Assembly: GCF_000204055.1 (NCBI RefSeq)
Contig: NW_006768798.1
Coordinates: forward strand, 727,306 to 791,305
Direction: 5' to 3'
Length of the DNA stretch: 64,000 nt
Source: Melampsora larici-populina 98AG31
Lineage: Eukaryota; Basidiomycota; Pucciniomycetes; Pucciniales; Melampsoraceae
Shown: piece by piece, positions 21,559-34,100 of the stretch
Position numbering within the stretch: the stretch's first letter is position 1
Layout of the letters: each line of letters starts with the position of its first letter
The notes under the pieces: model-generated
Database searches by the model: none
Told to the model about the DNA's origin: nothing
What the model saw: the letters and a program-made list of their open reading frames with translations, nothing else
Position numbers and translations under genes: made by a program

Positions 21559-24395
21559 TCAATCTTCTTTCGGAAAATAAACTTTTTCAATCACTGTTTT
21601 AACAGTTCTAGTCTACAAAAATCAAAACCAAAAAAAAGAACGTCAATCAAACCAAGATCTCTAAAAAAGAAACCCAAACTAATAAGATTAATGAAAAAAT
21701 GATACTTACTTCATATAAAATTCTACCATCTTCATCTTTAGATTTTCTAACGACTCGATTCTCAGAACAAGTAGTTTTAATTTCAACTTCAATTTTTTCC
21801 TCATCTTCAAATTGATTCAAGTTATTTATTGAGTTTTCAATTAATAATCCAACTTCATTTAAAATAGGTTTAGATCTTAAACCTTTAATGATTTCAGTTT
21901 TAGCAGGTTGATTGAATTTTTGTATAATCACACCTGTATCTTTTTTATCAATCGTATCTTTTGAGTTTGTAGGTTTTGAAAGTGAGGATAAAGTTGATGA
22001 GATTTTGATTTGTTTAGTCGGTCTTTTGGGTAGTTTTTTGGTGGTTTCTTTTGTGGTTTCAGTTTGATATGATTCAATTGAATTACTTGATGATTCAGTT
22101 GATGCTTTTCTTTTGACTTTGATATGAAATGGTGAATTATTCGATTTAGTTGAAAGATCTTCCGATGAAGTTTTAACAGGGTTGATCGATTGGTGATCAA
22201 GTGCTTCTAAAAACTTTGTTGTTTTGGGGCCTTCATCCACCAAGTTCAAAGATGAAAGAACTAATTGTCGAAGTGATGTAACCGTCTTTTTTGGATCAGA
22301 TATTCTTTCTTGATCTATATCATCTTTTAATGTTGACTTCTTGACGTCAGAACCAGAATGTTGAACAGTAAGCTCTGTGTTGTTTAGGTGTAAGATAAGA
22401 AACTCGGATAATGCTAGTAAACCGGTCAAGATTCGCTCAGGAATCCTATCAACAGAGTCTAAATTGATTAAAGAGTTTTTTGTCGATGATGAGAGTTGAG
22501 AAGGACTTGCTAATGAAGTGAGTGAAGATGCCTCCAACTTTTTTTGATAATGATTTGCAACATACCATAACATACGAATAAAAAACGGAAATCGAAACTT
22601 TTTAGGTACCTTTGTATTATTTTCAATCTCATGAACTCTTAATTGAATTGGAATATTTAAACTATGAAGATAATTTCCACCAAAGACTAATGAATCAATA
22701 GGAGTATAAACTGCATGAATCCAACCTGTAGGTATGATCATCGTATGACCAGCTTGAAGTGATACTTTATATACTATATCTACTTGATCTCCTAACCAAG
22801 TTGATTCTTGTAAATCTGGATCTCCTGACCATTTTTCGTATTTTTGTAGGTTTGAAGGTGTTGGTCGGATGAAATAAAATGTTTTACTACCTCGAAGTAC
22901 GTGATAGAATACCGAGGAACCTGCAAAATCTATGTGCCAATCCTAAAAGTTGAACCCATACCAGGCAAAGCAGAAAATTGGAAACAATGAGACACAGTTC
23001 AAATGAGGCATCTTTACAATGGCAAAGGCCTCATGAGGAAGAGTGGAACAGAAGGGAAAGGCAGGCTTCTGCCAACATGATGAGAGTTAAACGCTCAAGC
23101 AATGACCATATGTACATCTCTTATGCTACTTGATAAAGAAATTACTTACTGTCCAACACCTCGCAACACTCATCAGACAATATTTTTGAACTTTGGGGTA
23201 TGCTTTACTACCTGCGACTCGCACATCTTGTGGCCAAATGGTTTCCACCCAATCCATCTCTCTTACAATACGCGGTAACTCTATAGAATTATTTAATGCA
23301 GTTTCCGTGACTTCCAAACTGATCACATTCCTAACTTTATCACGTTTAGGATCTTCGTAATAAGTAGCCCATTGATCTAATGTCCATCTAGATAACTCAG
23401 ATTGACTAGCCACATCGATAACTTCAACAGGTGTATCAGGTCCCACAATATTGGAGATTTGTCGAATGGTGATGGTTGGAGAAGGCATCTTCATTCCCAG
23501 TGCACGAAGGGCATCATCATCATCAATCAGAATCGGCTCAGACATCGCGCTCTCGTCCTCTAGAAGCCAAGACATCGTCAAGTCTGTTCCTTTTACTCGA
23601 CGGAACGGTTTCGAGAAGAGCGCATTAGATTGCTAAAAGGATTCAGTCACGTAGACCGGATGGATCAAAAGGCGTAAGGCCTATTTGTATTGCCAATCTC
23701 TGACTAGATTCTGTTTTGACATGGATAGTAAGATTTCACTTACGCATGCTGAAGATGATAAGCCATCTACGATATTTTGCCGATCCTGTGCCATGTTGAT
23801 AAAGCGATCAGGATCAGACGCGTGCAGTGAGTCTTGATCGGCATAATTGATTTTAGATGTCGCTCGTTTAGACTTTCTTGGTGGGTCTTTGAACTTTGGT
23901 TTCAAGTCTGGATTTGAACTGCTACAAGGAGCACAATACCACTAAAGACAAGTTATAAATTCATCAGATGAACATGTTTGTCTAGAGGTTTAAGAGTCAG
24001 GATACATGACTTCTTGGGGGCTTCAAAGTGCATGTTCGAATGGACTTGACGCGATTAAGGTTCTTAAACTTGCCTCGTCTACAATATCAATAGGATCCAA
24101 TAAATTACGTGCCACACAAGCCCAGTGCCAAGGTGTTTGACATCTGTTTTGAGGATATAATCCATGAGCTGTTCCAAGAATGACATCGAATCGATTAAGA
24201 ATGATCCAATGAGCTTGGAACATACAAATTACAAGAGATCCAACTTGTCGTTCGGAAACATTCCTTTTTCAGACACTTTTGACACTTTTTCTCGTTAGAG
24301 AGTTGTGCTTGAGAGGTGTTCAAGCATGGGTCAAGTTTGAGGTCATTCGATGGTTCAGAGTTAATTGTTGAAGTCGAAGGATGTTGTAGTGCCAT
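21559..24395 (-). CDS. PHD finger + JmjC histone lysine demethylase, KDM2/JHD1-like
   Basis: An Fe(II)/2-oxoglutarate enzyme expected to remove methyl groups from histone H3 (Lys36 in the JHD1/KDM2 group). The start at 24395 gives [10 protein letters not shown]4HC3 PHD finger ([27 protein letters not shown]) is assembled across an intron. Then come a basic linker ([19 protein letters not shown]) and the JmjC region: VTPVEVID-like [38 protein letters not shown] with the iron-binding His-X-Asp, [14 protein letters not shown], and [18 protein letters not shown] with the second iron His. [16 protein letters not shown] follows, typical of this subfamily. A Ser/Lys-rich tail of about 250 aa ends in [12 protein letters not shown]. 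The gene has several introns; TGA is at 21559-21561. Confidence 0.92.
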
Positions 24396-25113
24396 GATGT
24401 CGATGAGTTGTAGGTTGAATCAAGTACTCTAGAATGATAATATGTTATCTTCAAGAGTCCTTTACTTTTTGATATCGATGGATTGGACGATGAATGGATT
24501 CTAATTGGCTATCCTTCCCTTCTCGACTCAGTAAAAGGGTCCATCTCTTTCTCAGCCCTGAGTGACAGCTTTCAATCTTTTACAGCCCCGACGAACTCAT
24601 CTCTGGTCAGTTTCACATACAAATCACACCAGGTTCACATCTTCAAGAGTTTCACATTTGTTCAGCATCGATTTGCAGCTCGGACTCAAACCTCTCGTGA
24701 AAGCTGTTGAAGAAGACATTGCCTCAAGTTTTTTCAAGATGAGAGGCATGACCAGATTCTATACAATTCCCCTTCAAGGGAACACGCTTCCTCAAAGAAA
24801 GAGAAAAAGAAAACCAAATGCTAGTAAAACTAAGCTGAACATTGATCCTTCATAAATCACAAGGAAGTCATTCAAAAATCATTCAATCATTGATGGTTAA
24901 AAGCCATTATATTTTTGAAATTGTTGAAAAAAGAAGTTTTCCGTTTCTCAATCCTACTCTGTTTCCTTTCTCCAGAATGAAGATCCTACTGTTCAAAGAC
25001 GAACAATTGTGATTATATGAACAAGTTAACATCTGATTCCTCCAAACAGGTTTGTCAATTACAAAAACATCTATTCTCATATAACAATATATACAACTCC
25101 AAGAAACCGAATC
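24396..25113. other. Spacer upstream of the JmjC gene
   Basis: Promoter DNA for the minus-strand JmjC gene and 3' side of CTU2. Plus-strand open frames at 24483-24855 show no recognisable domain. Confidence 0.45.
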
Positions 25114-27309
25114 TCAAATTGAATCCGGGTCAATCAGATAATCCTCAATCTTCTTTCTCATCTCCTCATAATTCCTAGTCTCTTGAGTTTTTCCTTCTTG
25201 ATCAATTGAGTCTAATACATAATCTGGAAATTGTGTCCATAGATGTGGACTAGTAGATTGAATAGTGGAAGAAGGCCGTAAAGATTGGTCACAAAATGTA
25301 CCCATACATGAGTAGCAAAGGTGATCCGCAAGGTTCATTGTCGTTTCATCAGGTTTTGACTGAAGAGTGGGTTCTGTAGTCGAGTGTGATGCTAGTGTGA
25401 TTGACTTTTTCCAGGAATTGGCGCAAGGATCCGATGGTCTATTACAGAGAAAAAAGGTCGAGTTATTACTAGTCTTCAGTTGTTTGGATAGTAGCTAGGC
25501 AAGGAATTCATGAGGTGAACTGACAATCTACAGGAAGGACATATTCTACTGGTTGTACTACCAGCCGTCCCCTCAGTATTTGGGGATCGATACCCAATTT
25601 TGTTAGCTGCGCGATTGATAACCGAGCTAGTCATAGGGTAGTCTCCTTCGAGCTTTGTAATAAAATCTAGAACAATGGAAATCTATCAGTGGTAGGGTCT
25701 AAGATAAGTCCGTGAAGTTCAGAGGGAAAATTACCTGTGATCAGCGAGGGGATTGTCACCGTCTTACTCGTTTTTACTGTCGTTGGGCTAGGTGGATCTT
25801 TGGAGTGTGATGCCAAGTTGTTGAGTAAGATATAATGATGAACTTCAGCGTCGACCATCTGTAAGATAGGTCGACAGATGAAAACATCTAGAGTGATCAA
25901 TGACAATGCAAAGTCGGATTTTTCAAGTCAGTAACGTGAATGATCAATTTCCGAACGTCATAAAGGTAAAAATCTTGTGACAAACTATCTGAAAAAGATG
26001 TTCCTCCGATTTGTTCAGCGATACCCCAGCCTCCACCAAGGCTCACACCCACAAGGGTATCAATGGCCATGGACGTCGTTGTGGATGACTTCAATAATAC
26101 TTTTGGCCGTTCGGCATGCACATCGTTTTTAGCACAAAATCTCAGCAATGACGAAAAAACAAGCTGGGAAATAAGTGTGACTCTTGATGTTGGTGTAAGA
26201 GGCTCTAACAGAGTGCACAAGGGTGTTGTTGGAGAAACTGGTGCCGTGATTTTGAAAGCTGTATCAATCGGAAAGTCTAGTGATAGAAATCTAGAGGTCA
26301 ATTTCACACTGATATCATAGGATAAGGAGTCATTCAAGATACTCAACTCGTATCACGAAGATCAACCAAACCTTGATTTTTCGTGTGACCATTTGGTACG
26401 GCCGATGTTGCAGATCCTGAAAACATATCATCCAGGTTTAGGAGAACAAATTTGAATCCAAAGTCCTCGACTGTCCTGCGAATCCGGCATTCCTCCGCTT
26501 CAGAGGTAAACGCAGACGCTCCACCTATTTTTAGCTGCTACAAGGATGACGATTCTTAAGCACTAGGTAAAATGAAGATGGAAATGAAGTTATGGCACTG
26601 CACTTGATCGGTATCTGATGTAAAACATGTATGACTGCTTCCCAAACCAACGCAAACAACTTCTACGCCTGAAAAATCTACCGGACATTGCCACTTAGAC
26701 GTGGATCGAGTATCATTGGATTGTATATACCTTCTCAGAAGATCTAATAAACAACTGTTCAGCAACAGGAAATATCAAAAACATCATAAGATGGGTCCCA
26801 CGTGGTTTATAGAGAATAAAAAGGAAATCGACACTAACAGGCAGGCTGGGGTGTCGGTATAATGGACCACAAGCGAACCGCAGTTTTGTGCTTCCTTTGA
26901 TTGCCCTTTAGGTGGCCGACAATATTCCTTGGCGGGTCTCAGGCCTTGCGCAAACTTGTTCGTAACTTGAGAGGAAAAGCAATTTCTGTTATCATGCTCT
27001 TCAGCCAGGTATCCAAGACCAGTATGATACGTGATTTGGAGACGCCACCCACCGACACCAAGGAGTATTGCGGATATGGACATCAACTTCCTGGGACTGA
27101 CATCGACAACACCGATTTGCCTGCGACTCTGAGGCTGCTGATTTCCGTTCATCCACGCGCACAGCAAATGAGTAGATAGTTTGACAGTCAGTTGAAGGGT
27201 CCGTATAGCAAATCGACGTGTTAAGATGCAATGTTCGCTGAAGCGTCTTGATATGTCCCCCTTTCTGGGTGCGATGTTTTGCTGACTGAAGCGTAAGATA
27301 CACTGCCAA
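25114..27309 (-). CDS. NCS2: Cytoplasmic tRNA 2-thiolation protein 2 (Ncs2/Ctu2)
   Basis: Partner of Ncs6/Ctu1 in thiolating wobble uridine 34 of Lys, Glu and Gln tRNAs with sulfur carried by Urm1. The N-terminal zinc motif CCRCQSQEVDVHIRNTPWCR lies at about 27095-27035, followed after an intron by NKFAQGLRPAKEY, LLDLLRRYIQSND and VEVVCVG. A further exon (26346-25897) has VLLKSSTTTSMAIDTLVGVS. Next is an exon with CRPILQMVDAEVHHYILLNN, then a C-terminal Cys pair (CYSCMGTF) and the end DYLIDPDSI with TGA at 25114. The gene has at least seven exons. The start is uncertain: 27309 is the in-frame Met upstream of the zinc motif, but a later start or further intron is possible. Confidence 0.8.
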
Positions 27310-27913
27310 AACACTACGCCAAAATAATGAAAATTCTGGTAGCTTTTGTTATCATTGATGGATGGATATGCCCAATGGACCAATATTGTGACTCATGATA
27401 ACGAAGTAAAATTCTAGGCGGACTGATCGACCTTTAGACGAGGGAAACACTTGTTCACCTTGAGGAATTGATAAGATTTCGTCCTCGTCGTTTTCTAGAA
27501 TACGACCACAAGACATTTCGAAGAGTTTCTAGGATTGAAATGAAAAATGCAACCGGCGGAGAATTTCGAGGTTTGTATCTGTGTACCGTGTCAACATACC
27601 GAAGCAGCCCCGCATATACCCTGCTACAAGTACCGAGCGCCGCCGCATCATGCATGCGCTGTTTGTCTATTTCCCGTTCCACACCCAGACCTTTTCTTAA
27701 AGATTGAAAGATTTGTACACTTTCATTCCTACTTGCAGGACCTGGACCAAGGAGATCGGCCGCGGAACGCAGGACGAGTCGTCACGAGATGAATAATAAT
27801 TGACTCAACTCAAAAAAATGCCCCGCTGATAATTTCTCATGTAACTGGGATCGATTGAAGAATATCAGAAACAGCCAAACTTGTCCAAGTCCCTCGCTGC
27901 TTCTTGCACGCTT
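27310..27913. other. Spacer before the gypsy insertion
   Basis: It has a more GC-rich part (27450-27790) with overlapping open frames on both strands, of which neither resembles a known protein. 27836-27913 belongs to a dispersed repeat (see the split palindrome entry). Confidence 0.4.
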
Positions 27914-27918
27914 GTAGC
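27914..27918. repeat. Target-site duplication of the gypsy element (left)
   Basis: GTAGC, identical to 34966-34970. Confidence 0.95.
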
Positions 27919-28346
27919 TGTAAAGGACGTATGTCCTCACTCAAAGTCAAGTCTTAAGGAAGTGTCTCTCGGAGGGAATGGCTGATCAAATGCCACAATC
28001 GTGGACTTTGGATGTCTAGAACCAATGTATGATGATATTGTATTTCTAGATCTAGCTCCAAAGGATGTGATTACGAGATCAGTCTCGAATTCCCTCAGGA
28101 AATGATAATAATAGAAAAGAGAAACTGATAGTGAAAGAGAAATATGAAATGATAATAACACTGAGTGCTTACCTAGCTCCAAAGGATGTGATTACGAGAT
28201 CAGTCTCGAATTCCCTGAGGAGCTAGTCTGCAGCGTGAAGAATTTTGAATATATGAAAAACAACGTAAGGTCTAAGTCTAAGGTCTAGGTATATTTATGG
28301 TTATGATAATATGCTTGTAATGATGCTGACTGTAAGTATCATTACA
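27919..28346 (-). repeat. 3' LTR of gypsy element
   Basis: 428 bp, TG...CA ends on either strand (TGTAAAGGACG ... ATCATTACA). It contains an internal 43-bp direct repeat (28053-28095 and 28174-28216, starting TAGCTCCAAAGG). Confidence 0.97.
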
Positions 28347-28361
28347 TTCTCCCCCCCTATA
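28347..28361 (-). other. Polypurine tract of the gypsy element
   Basis: Reads TATAGGGGGGGAGAA on the minus strand, directly before the 3' LTR start TGTAATGATAC. It primes plus-strand DNA synthesis. Confidence 0.85.
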
Positions 28362-28706
28362 AAAAAAACTTGAGAAGGGTTCGTACCAGAGAGAAATGAA
28401 AAAGAGAAGCAAGAAGAAAAAGAAAAAGATAAAGCAATTATAAAAAGAGAAAAGAAAGAAACTAGAGACGAAAAGAAAATAGTAAAATAGTAGCAAAAGA
28501 AAAAAATAAAATAAAAGGGAAAAGAACAGAACTAAAAGGATAAAATCTTGACAGCCGTGAGGTCGAGTTGACTGGTTTGATCCGCCCTCCGAGTATCTGA
28601 AGTAACAAACAAGAAAGGATCCCAATAGACGCTCACGGTGTGGCCAAGGTAATGTTTTCTTCACAACGGCGTAGTACGGCCCGGCGGTGCATACTAAGGA
28701 GAGAAC

Positions 28707-30056
28707 TTACTTCTGGTCCATTGACCCATTCGTCAAGTCCTCCTGTTCCACGAAGAGCTTGAGTTTTGAAATGTTGAAGACGTTGTGTCGTTTGTCTCCC
28801 GTCGGTAAATCAACACGTACGCTCTGACCCTCGTTGAAGGTGGCAAGAACCTTGTACGGCCCCTCATAGCGCTCCTTCAATTTATCTACTCCCCCTGAAT
28901 GACGCCCTCGCCAGTCGCCCGAGTCGAGAAGAACCCAGTCGTCCACGTTCACCGTGACATTGGAATGACGCTTATTGTGTTGCAAAGCCTGCTGAACTCT
29001 ACTCGTCCATAGATTATCGCGGACCTGGGCCCACGTTCCCTCGCGGCGTCGAAGCCAGGCTTCTAAGGATGCTGGTGTATCATCTTCGACTTGATGCGTT
29101 GGGAAAAGTCTTGCAGGTCGGCCAAAAACGCACTCGAAGGGGGACAACCCAGTCGCCACGTTCACAGCGCTATTGATAGCAAATTCGACCGAGGGAAGGG
29201 AGTCTAGCCACTTACTTTGGCGCTTTGCGGTGAACGTGCGCAAGATCTGTCCGACGGTCTTGTTTGTGCGCTCGCTTCTTCCATCCGCTTGAGGGTGGTA
29301 CGCCGAAGAGCGATGAAAGGAAACATTGAGCTTATCCATCAGCGTTTTCCAAAACTTGGAAGCCCAAGCCTTATCCCGATCACTGATGATCGATGTTGGG
29401 GCACCTAGCGTTCCTAGCCACGCGCCAAAGAAACGTGACGCCGTCCTTTCCGCCGTATCTGTCTGGTTAGTCGGAATGAGTTTAGTGAACCCGGTCAGTC
29501 GGCACGTGCATGTCAGGAGCATGTCATAGGAATTAATCTTCGGAAGAGGACCGATGAAGTCAATCGCAATGTCAGAGAGTGGTTTCTTGGGTATTTCGGG
29601 TGTCTTCATTCAACCATTGGGGAGGGAGGTCCTGGCTTTCGTCTTCTGGCAGGTTTCGCAGCCTTTCAGTCGGATCTCAACACCTTTAAGCATCCGTGGC
29701 CAAAAGAAATCCGCTCGCAGTGATGCCACCGTCTTCAATAACCCCAGATGACCCACTCGCTTGTGAGCTTCGTCGATGAGGCGAGTACGAAGATCTCCTG
29801 AATCCGGGACCAAAAGCCTCCCATCAATGAAAACAAGACCTTCATCCTCATAGCAATCTTCTCTCAATGGCATGCCGTCCTTGACCGCTAAACAGAATTT
29901 GTCGGCAGAGTAACCCTCAATCACTGATCGTCGAAAGTCTTCAGAGAGATTGGTCTGAGACGAAACCAGCGCCGCCACCGTTTCAACGCCAACCTGTAAG
30001 TCTTCACTGTCTTTTCGGGACAAGGCGTCAGCTACGGAGTTGTCCTCGCCCTTCAC
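28707..30056 (-). pseudogene. gypsy integrase, split by one TGA
   Basis: Continues the Pol frame after the assembly gap. It starts in the RNase H end and linker (DNSVADALSRKD, a standard gypsy motif), then the zinc-binding HHCC domain (HKRVGHLGLLKTVASLRADF and CETCQK). An in-frame TGA at 29610-29612 follows. The same frame then resumes with the catalytic core: DFIGPLP, SDRDKAWASKFW and ADGRSERTNKT supply the Asp, Asp, Glu triad. A GPY-like end (YEGPYKVLATF, FNISKLKLF) closes it. Apart from the stop it looks intact. Confidence 0.9.
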
Positions 30057-30136
30057 GTATTGAAAGTTGAGATCAAAATCGGCCAGTTGCTCCAGCCATC
30101 GGGCTTGTCGCCACTAAGGGATCGTGCTCAAAAGGA

Positions 30137-31044
30137 NNNNNNNNNNNNNNNNNNNNNNNNNNNNNNNNNNNNNNNNNNNNNNNNNNNNNNNNNNNNNNNN
30201 NNNNNNNNNNNNNNNNNNNNNNNNNNNNNNNNNNNNNNNNNNNNNNNNNNNNNNNNNNNNNNNNNNNNNNNNNNNNNNNNNNNNNNNNNNNNNNNNNNNN
30301 NNNNNNNNNNNNNNNNNNNNNNNNNNNNNNNNNNNNNNNNNNNNNNNNNNNNNNNNNNNNNNNNNNNNNNNNNNNNNNNNNNNNNNNNNNNNNNNNNNNN
30401 NNNNNNNNNNNNNNNNNNNNNNNNNNNNNNNNNNNNNNNNNNNNNNNNNNNNNNNNNNNNNNNNNNNNNNNNNNNNNNNNNNNNNNNNNNNNNNNNNNNN
30501 NNNNNNNNNNNNNNNNNNNNNNNNNNNNNNNNNNNNNNNNNNNNNNNNNNNNNNNNNNNNNNNNNNNNNNNNNNNNNNNNNNNNNNNNNNNNNNNNNNNN
30601 NNNNNNNNNNNNNNNNNNNNNNNNNNNNNNNNNNNNNNNNNNNNNNNNNNNNNNNNNNNNNNNNNNNNNNNNNNNNNNNNNNNNNNNNNNNNNNNNNNNN
30701 NNNNNNNNNNNNNNNNNNNNNNNNNNNNNNNNNNNNNNNNNNNNNNNNNNNNNNNNNNNNNNNNNNNNNNNNNNNNNNNNNNNNNNNNNNNNNNNNNNNN
30801 NNNNNNNNNNNNNNNNNNNNNNNNNNNNNNNNNNNNNNNNNNNNNNNNNNNNNNNNNNNNNNNNNNNNNNNNNNNNNNNNNNNNNNNNNNNNNNNNNNNN
30901 NNNNNNNNNNNNNNNNNNNNNNNNNNNNNNNNNNNNNNNNNNNNNNNNNNNNNNNNNNNNNNNNNNNNNNNNNNNNNNNNNNNNNNNNNNNNNNNNNNNN
31001 NNNNNNNNNNNNNNNNNNNNNNNNNNNNNNNNNNNNNNNNNNNN
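30137..31044. other. Assembly gap (908 N)
   Basis: Run of N inside the gypsy element. RNase H and neighbouring Pol sequence are missing; open frames through it are artefacts. Confidence 0.99.
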
Positions 31045-31102
31045 CAGTTCCACTCGCGTCGGTGAACAACCACAGAGGATCAATAGAATCAAAATCAACA
31101 TT

Positions 31103-34100
31103 TTAAGGCCAAGGTAGCGACGTCATGATACGCTTAATGTTCAGGAATGCAGCTTCTTCTCTTGGTCCCCACTTGAATTGTTTCGCGTCGAGCTTGCTGC
31201 TCGTCAGTGGCGTGAGGTGGCCGACGTACTTTTCTAATCCTGAGACGAATTTTTTCATCCATTGGACCGTGCCAAGGAATTTCCTGACACCCTTTGCGTT
31301 CTTCGGTGATGGCCACGCTCGAATTTGTTCCACCTTCTCTCCATCTGGTCGTACGCCTTCAGCTGAAATCAAATGGCCTACAAATTTGACTTCCTTCCGA
31401 AACAACTTCGTCTTCTTGCTGCTACAGTAAAGATTGGCCGCCCTCAACCTATCAAGTACCAATTCAACGTGCTTTTCATGTTCTTCCACTGAAGACGAAA
31501 AAACTACAATATCGTCCAGATACACCACACACACCGTGTTAATCAGGCCTCCCAAAGCTTCTTCCAATCGTGCTTGGTGTGTCGCTGGTGCGTTGGTTAA
31601 TCCCATGGGCATCACGCACCATTCGTACAACCCCCAAGGAGTCTTGACTGCCGTAAGAGGTATATCGGCCTCACGCATTCTGGTTTGAAAAAAGGCATTC
31701 GTCTGATCTAAGATTGAAAAAACTTTACCCGATGCTACAAGCCTGACCAGCTCATCCACCTTGGGCAAAGGCGAACGGTCCCTGACGGTCACGCTATTCA
31801 AGGTGCGGTAATCACATACCCACCTTGGAAGTTCCGTAGGGTCCTTCTTGGGGATGATGAGACTTGGCGAAGCGTATTGACTGGTTGAACGTCGTAGCCT
31901 CCCAGCATCCACATGTTGTTGTAATAACTTGTTCCATGCACTCATGTACTTGGCCGGATAAGGGTATTGGCGTTCATTCACGATAGCGTTGGGATTGGTT
32001 AGAACTATCTTGTGCCTAATTTTTGACGCTGGGTCTTGTAATCGCTCGGGAAAGGTACCATCTACAAATTCCCCCTGAGCTTCTGCTGCGTCTGAAATGG
32101 CAGGGATGTCAACCGGAAATACATCTTTATAACACTCTAAAAAGGCATCCTCTAATTCTTTCCATGGATCTCGAGGCTTGCATCTGTGAGGTTCATTGGT
32201 CAATTTCAACGAATCCTCCCACGTCTTCCACTTCTCACTCTCATCACTCTCCGCGATCACTGCTTGACTCTCAACACGAGCTTCCTCAATCTCTTTCTTT
32301 AATTGCAGTTCATGACAATAATCTAACATGCTGACACTTGATAAATCACTAACCACAGATCTCTTTGCACAGGAAACTGACAACTGGTGACGACATAAGA
32401 AAGGCGCGCCAAGGATCATGTCATAAGAATTCCCCAAAGCCCCAATCTTCATGTACGTACGATCAAAACTCTGATTCGATTGAGGATGAATTAATGACGC
32501 TACGGTGAACTCGGTGAGTGTGTGAGGTTGACCGCCCGATTCCAACACTAGGCCAACAACCGTTGGGGTGACTAGCTTGCGTCGACGAAGATTCAAAGCC
32601 TCCACCATCCGTTCAGATATCAGGTTGGTCTCTGAACCTGCATCAGCTAAAGCACGAAACAGTCTCCCGTTGCACATTAGTTGAAGGATGACCGTGGGTT
32701 TCGACAAAGGCTGATCCACGTACGTTTCATCTTCACGTATCAAGTCTTCACCACTCTCCTCTATCTCCTTTAACTCTCTATCAATTTCCTCATACGCCGC
32801 AATGGTGGCAGTATCGTACTCAGGCGAGGTTGATGTTACCGCCGCGACAGACGCTCGGGAGGGTCGGCCAGCCGGTGGATGAGTAGGTCGGCCAGCCGCA
32901 TTGGCTAAGCGCGCACGAGGAGGTGTATAATTGTCTGGTTTCGGAGGTGGCGTATAACCAGGTGGGAAGGTTATCTTTTCTTTAGAGAAGGTACCCGTGC
33001 ATTGTCTGTGCTCACTCCCGCATTGCTTCTTGCAGAAATGACAGAGGCCCATTGAATCCAGATAAGAGTTTATCTTCCATAGGAAACGTCTCTTTCGCTC
33101 TTCTTTCTCGTCATCAGTGGGCGAGAAGGGAAGGGGTGTAGAAGTCCGGTGCCCTTGAGTTGGGCGATTGGTCGGCAAAGGTAAGGTGCGACGACTCAGG
33201 ATCTTCTTCACGACAAGGTCCTCGTAGATCATGTCGCAGCGCTCTTCAAACCGTAGGAAGTCAAAGCCGTCTTTCTTCAGTGGACCATCTAAACGAAGCG
33301 TCGATTTCAATTCTGGAAGGAAACCCAACATCATGTGCGTGGCTAGCGTGAAGTCATCAATTTCCACCTGATCATGGTTCATAAGGGACTGAACCGATCT
33401 AGCTCGGGTGCAAAAAAACTTGAAGTCCTCATTAGGTGACATGCGTAAAGTGAGGATCTTCTCGCGTAGTTTATCGTGCCAATCCGTTGGTAGCGCAGCT
33501 CTAAAGAGCTTTTCCTTGAACTCGGCCCACGAATTAGTTTGGAAGGTGTCGATGTTGTGGGCCCAAAATGCTTGGAGGTTGGTCTCGACGAGATAAGAAC
33601 CGGTTAAAATGACCCGATCCTGATCTTTGTCGACTCTTTTGACCAAGAAGAAAATCTTTAATGAAGTAAACCACCTCAAGAACGCCTCCGTGTCACGGTA
33701 AGGACCCTTGAATAGTGGCCCATCCGATGACTTGAATTTGGTAAGGTCAAGTCCTCGGGAAATTCCTTCCTCAGTCGCAGGAGAAGGGGATTGTGTAGGG
33801 CCGTTCAGTTGGATTTGAAGTAATCGTTCTTCTAAACCAGCGATACGTTCTGCTGTTTCTCGTGCAGCTGCTGCGCGCTCTTCATCCAGTCGAGCCTGTC
33901 GCGCCGCTGCCTCATTCGTAGCCCGAATCCCTTCTGTTTGTGCCATTATCATCGCACGTAACAGGTCGTCGGTCGATGGAAGAGAGGGTGTTTCATCCGA
34001 TCGACCAGTCATGGTTTCGACTTTCGGGAACGGAGTAGGAGAAGGTAAGATTTTGGGTTCGCTACTCGAGTCTCGATGTAAGTAATCTTCCTCGCGTTGT

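Noticed and set aside
24483..24855. Plus-strand open frames upstream of the JmjC gene
   Set aside because: No domain, no convincing coding character, and they lie in the likely promoter of the JmjC gene.
29607..29615. Programmed stop readthrough in the gypsy integrase
   Set aside because: The stop falls between the zinc and catalytic domains of integrase, not at a gag-pol boundary; a plain nonsense change is simpler.
30060..31106. Long open frames across the N run
   Set aside because: They consist of unknown bases; only the flanks are real sequence.
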